Shown here: piece by piece, positions 62,501 through 64,000 of the stretch
Layout: the number at the start of each line of letters is the position of its first letter
Numbering within the stretch: position 1 is the stretch's first letter
NCBI GenBank assembly: GCA_001643675.2
Contig: LSRY02000016.1
Coordinates: 930,001 to 994,000, forward strand
Source of the DNA: Monocercomonoides exilis
Taxonomy: Eukaryota; Preaxostyla; Oxymonadida; Polymastigidae
Reading direction: 5' to 3'
Length of the DNA: 64,000 nucleotides
Position numbers and translations under genes: made by a program
Notes under the pieces: generated by a model
Seen by the model: the letters and a program-made list of their open reading frames with translations, nothing else
Database searches by the model: none
Told to the model about the DNA's origin: nothing

Positions 62501-64000
62501 AGTTGTTCCAACTTCATTCATTTGAATGCTTGTTAATTCTGCTTCTGTGCTGCTTCCTGACAACGAGATCAATGGACTTCCACTCAACATCTTTGACGAA
62601 ACAGAGAATGTATCGATTGTTAACATCCCTGAGTCAACAGACAAGAATAGAAATGCAATTTCAGATGAAGGATTTTGAATGGAAAGCGAACACTGAGACA
62701 TAGTCAGTGATGATGATGATGACGAAATAAAAGTGGAATGTGAAAGAGAAGGAGGAAGAGAGAAGATAAGAGTTGACAAGACTGTTTCGACTCCAACTTT
62801 CACCATTGCCGTATTTGCTCCTGCGGTGGCATCAGAAACTGTCCATCCACTTTGATCGTCTTTTCCTCGGATTTCATGTTTCTGTTCACCAAATACCAAT
62901 TCATCGCTCATCATAATCATTCCATTAACAACAATTTTCTTTGGCCCTGCAAGCTGAGTGAGGGAGTGCTTCAAAGTCAAACAAGGGAATTGGACAATTC
63001 CGCAATGCGAGTGATTGGACGCCTCAGTATTACTCACATAAATCTCGGATGGAGGAGAAAGAAGATAGATGCACAGAGGAATGGCCACACTGTTGTTTCC
63101 ACCATCATATCCTTTCACTTTGTCAACGGAATCCGATGAGGCTGTGACACATGTGATTTTTTGTGACTTCGCGGTCACTTCCAGATTGGGTGAAATGGCA
63201 AAGATGTCATTTCCCCATTTTGCTGTGTTTGTGCCAAAGGAGGAAGAAATCAAGAAATCTGGGTTTTCAGTTGATAATTGAAGAAGGATTCCTCCGCCAA
63301 GTCCGTTGGATGCCGAGCAAAAGCAGCCATTAAACGACCCGTCTTTCACATTCACTTCATTTGCATCCCCAACACACAGCATTGTTGATCCTCCATTCTC
63401 TGAACTTGTGCTCCCGCATCCTTCAAATACACTTGAATTCAAATCAATATTTGCCATGCCATTGGATAACGACATCACTGCTGATCCGCTGGTTGTTCTT
63501 TCAATCCCATCAAAGTCACATTCCGAAAGTCTCAATGAAACAGCACTTGTTGAAGAAAGCGAAAGCAGTGAAACGGTTGAGACCATCCCTTTCCACTTCA
63601 CATGATCCATGCTCATCCTCCCATTTTGGATGCAAACCATTTCTGTGGAATAAGCTGTACCAGATTGAAGCGCGCTTCCAGCTGATATGTTCAGCCTGCT
63701 CACATCCATTTCTCCCTCGCCTGATATTTCGAACAGCCTTGTTCTGCAATTGTTCTGGTGTGTTGGGTCGTGTACAAGAGCAAGGTCACTGACAGACAAT
63801 GTGCCTGCTGAGACCGAAAAAAGAGACAAGTCAGCTGTTTCAAATTCTGTTTGCATCGTTGTGCTCGAATCACTTTGTCCACATATTGTGAATGCATTGA
63901 CACCACAATCCACACTGTGTGTTTCGACAATTGTTCCTGCCAATATTTCAATGTCTTTCACAACACCTGGAATCATCTGTGTCAGGCAATGGCTGACTGT
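56594..64000 (-). CDS. Giant beta-helix surface protein with TM and C-terminal pseudokinase (5' end beyond window)
   Basis: Minus-strand frame, open at 64000 and ending with TGA at 56594-56596; at least 2,468 residues. The ectodomain (about 64000-58000) has four Cys modules (CGIVQFPCLT near 63000, CGFEQVPCDT 61770, CGLSDYPCLS 60650, CGGLDGPCST 59500), each with GGG/GGAI turns and a closing GKDVF/GNDLF/GRDVY motif: a right-handed beta-helix of Pmp/BspA-like type. The TM segment is FWPIIVIVCVVFVVLLLAIV (near 57900), then RWKKVK and a helical MEMSPEEQWRRAEREAEKKN stretch. The C-terminal 300 residues resemble a protein kinase: AQILFWVANLALHSF (helix E), LANLSPHIVLF where HRDLxPxN is expected, MRWKAPELL (APE), FSIGMMLWECLTLQIPF (helix F), and a late Arg. 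HRD Asp and DFG are missing, so it is probably a pseudokinase. Likely a surface receptor or adhesin. Confidence 0.9.
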   Translation of the reverse strand, partial: TVSHCLTQMIPGVVKDIEILAGTIVETHSVDCGVNAFTICGQSDSSTTMQTEFETADLSLFSVSAGTLSVSDLALVHDPTHQNNCRTRLFEISGEGEMDVSRLNISAGSALQSGTAYSTEMVCIQNGRMSMDHVKWKGMVSTVSLLSLSSTSAVSLRLSECDFDGIERTTSGSAVMSLSNGMANIDLNSSVFEGCGSTSSENGGSTMLCVGDANEVNVKDGSFNGCFCSASNGLGGGILLQLSTENPDFLISSSFGTNTAKWGNDIFAISPNLEVTAKSQKITCVTASSDSVDKVKGYDGGNNSVAIPLCIYLLSPPSEIYVSNTEASNHSHCGIVQFPCLTLKHSLTQLAGPKKIVVNGMIMMSDELVFGEQKHEIRGKDDQSGWTVSDATAGANTAMVKVGVETVLSTLIFSLPPSLSHSTFISSSSSSLTMSQCSLSIQNPSSEIAFLFLSVDSGMLTIDTFSVSSKMLSGSPLISLSGSSTEAELTSIQMNEVGTTCASGLFEVKGKASLLMRDCIISSITQSEEMASSHLISSTSAKKVEIVSCTLSNFVGKNQNGGAIECTLEDGCSFAFEEGSMSSCKSERGNGGGLWIHMKSGSSFSVGNITEALPNNGSEVEQEAKVGFSECDATANADGSKGLGGGIYLVLDDGASDFVLKSVQFIGCKGRKGKDVFLDADDLGAVANTTTFCFDVELNDFEKLNGFERSTANEEFEIPLVVYLWNNFTEPCHVGGQEAHDFSGCGFEQVPCDTITKAASLRFSGKNKSIKLNSPFFFGEELNMKTEEWSMSGEGNETNYGIAGDISGAQSGIFESHCPVSFIEVVLSLSERIGSYGSIFHCVSSTLTIQNCGIVASKNELRVSCVKVEGGEVVMNNVFGNAIGWQKSAIIVDGSGGETPSIEIVEGNFSGNGQQSGCLVESRNVRYLNMTKCEAISFVRRTGNGGSISVDNSNIENENTQINIEGNVFDGCSVMADGSRGGAIDAQIKWNTQLNIISCTFTRCTAPDEEGKIGLGGGMALTLVDGDPSFSISSPVFDNSKPNVAKYGNDLFVESSNLTKSITNASLPFVLEHMADISLDSLSGFDKSDTTNAIPLIYFWRTFGSEIFIGGNGKDVCICGLSDYPCLSIDYSLDRLLEGNERNINIIGKGILKKSVDLGDISISSNNTDMCSLECRSSIEGAEDEAMNVQGISYFELIRFVLPSSFATGVNSLIHVSSREGSLTLKDCSFAKNEERGEEDMINFGLIKADAGSVVFAFVAIQSLSFSCDIASIASAASLAFRNLTMKNIQLEGGSGLYVARALTGNENVNAEADESVVVEWSTLEEVTQSAAGNIAMFRSTGIDPTKMVIRNTTIKKCGGSGCKNGGAALFRLNEGGRFDCLFSSITDCFCSSTGRGGGLFLECTSAAAEPAAFVLSNITFKDNTAYRGRDVYVKCRSIEAQIADGQFLLDFRAPFVKDLAIWGCTSDMYLDEEDLLKRIVKYQSETVFVSSAGDNHEDSKQCGGLDGPCSTLSEGLLHVIPSLFSQLLISSRTAILSRCNVLNVTIRSLESPSPAQVFLNSTIPCGSSIITTSEKVRIESLSFSVGSSFSFSGGSLISETNGQLYLSSVLFASEVPSNSIHPIAFNSALLSVESGLLLIDNCTVLEISFEQPVFRLTGSSKVSLAKVDVKQVELSSNLFEVGECVSVVIDDAAVDGVKSRNGSVISICEDMSGVVSFGSSSIRNFSRDSFGACFLSASSPSARINLSNCSCSDCVSLSKKGSIVDVSSALVISMQMCELVGRQTISSSEESVCKWNGSLINLSHAAALMKDVTISNSSSGGLSLAAGSMTIEKGEFYDNSPSMPKYPSLRRNVFCCDSASLAIDSLKGGDGVKDNTSLWITSEDCSLKGAAQGRPSPFFIPHLESASLAESGSEANIKFIGSLFLPCDLSFKLICTINDVELVERYPFDENSFVSETEVVGTIPSAKLTSDADGSELSTAIEFGKSSASTKSFILKNRSVTQTSGDEKIVEGGKKEKSFWPIIVIVCVVFVVLLLAIVVILAVRWKKVKNEAEDLREIVNDNIRKDPKAFEMVTMEMSPEEQWRRAEREAEKKNEERIKKRIYETNMQHSESSEHLLSESGSTEYILGKDSDKIPQWALEKDEEEEKDTRKRTPSPSISSTSTTDSDSTFVRGEDLCPTTSSMSNLVDAMACSSPHEKLIVDLRDSLFMLLHGRNEKKEMAIGSLKEREQTVAQILFWVANLALHSFDEMENELSSLANLSPHIVLFSEHMVICIALHSDCSSDSDTSSISSASTMVTSSSDVSVKSERFTKSPPPSSAFEDEDDNRKECMRWKAPELLINKKLGATKESVAFSIGMMLWECLTLQIPFGEYEAEVAGQKIVNGERPIMGIAEKNPFSGCVLSCLDSNAPARPTLVGLKREFIQHFPAGAAVLTMSDAIGYAYSSSSGSRRKASGAESEGSGSGSIL

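Overview
The window reads as nuclear DNA of a protist, most likely an oxymonad flagellate (Preaxostyla; Monocercomonoides or a close relative). The evidence is GT-AG introns of about 50-230 bp inside AT-rich spacers, very large Ser/Glu/Lys-rich proteins full of microsatellite tracts, huge cell-surface beta-helix proteins ending in a degenerate kinase, a spliceosomal cyclophilin H, and Merlin-type transposons. The organism call is inference from gene content. The reading frames seen end in ordinary TAA, TAG or TGA stops.

Layout. 1-7720 (minus): a giant type I membrane protein, open past base 1. 7721-13000: gene-poor DNA with broken coding scraps. 13001-19248 (minus): a six-exon coiled-coil gene. 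It shares a 112-bp promoter, with a perfect 22-nt palindrome, with a 3,491-codon Ser-rich ORF at 19361-29836 (plus). 29865-42616: a near-perfect inverted duplication, two 6.3-kb arms around a 121-bp spacer. Each arm carries an ABCC-type ABC transporter; the left copy is intact, the right copy has a 1-bp frameshift. 42659-43140: a non-autonomous element with 8-bp target-site duplication. 44306-46888 (minus): a Ser-rich orphan, divergent from the cyclophilin H gene at 47129-47677. 48001-48208: a small TA-flanked element. 48281-49733: a Merlin-like transposon with matched ends and 8-bp duplication but a dead transposase. 50048-51487: a three-exon orphan. 51643-55284: a five-exon orphan. 56594-64000 (minus): a second giant beta-helix/pseudokinase protein, paralogous to the one at 1-7720 and 5' partial.

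The genes do not form a pathway. Two surface proteins of one paralogous family bracket unrelated housekeeping and orphan genes, and mobile elements and the palindrome break the synteny. The strongest items are the ABC-transporter palindrome with one broken arm, the Merlin transposon with a putative non-autonomous relative 5 kb away, and the paralogous surface pair with conserved cytoplasmic tails and diverged ectodomains. Exon structures were worked out by hand from splice motifs and reading phase and have not been checked against transcripts.
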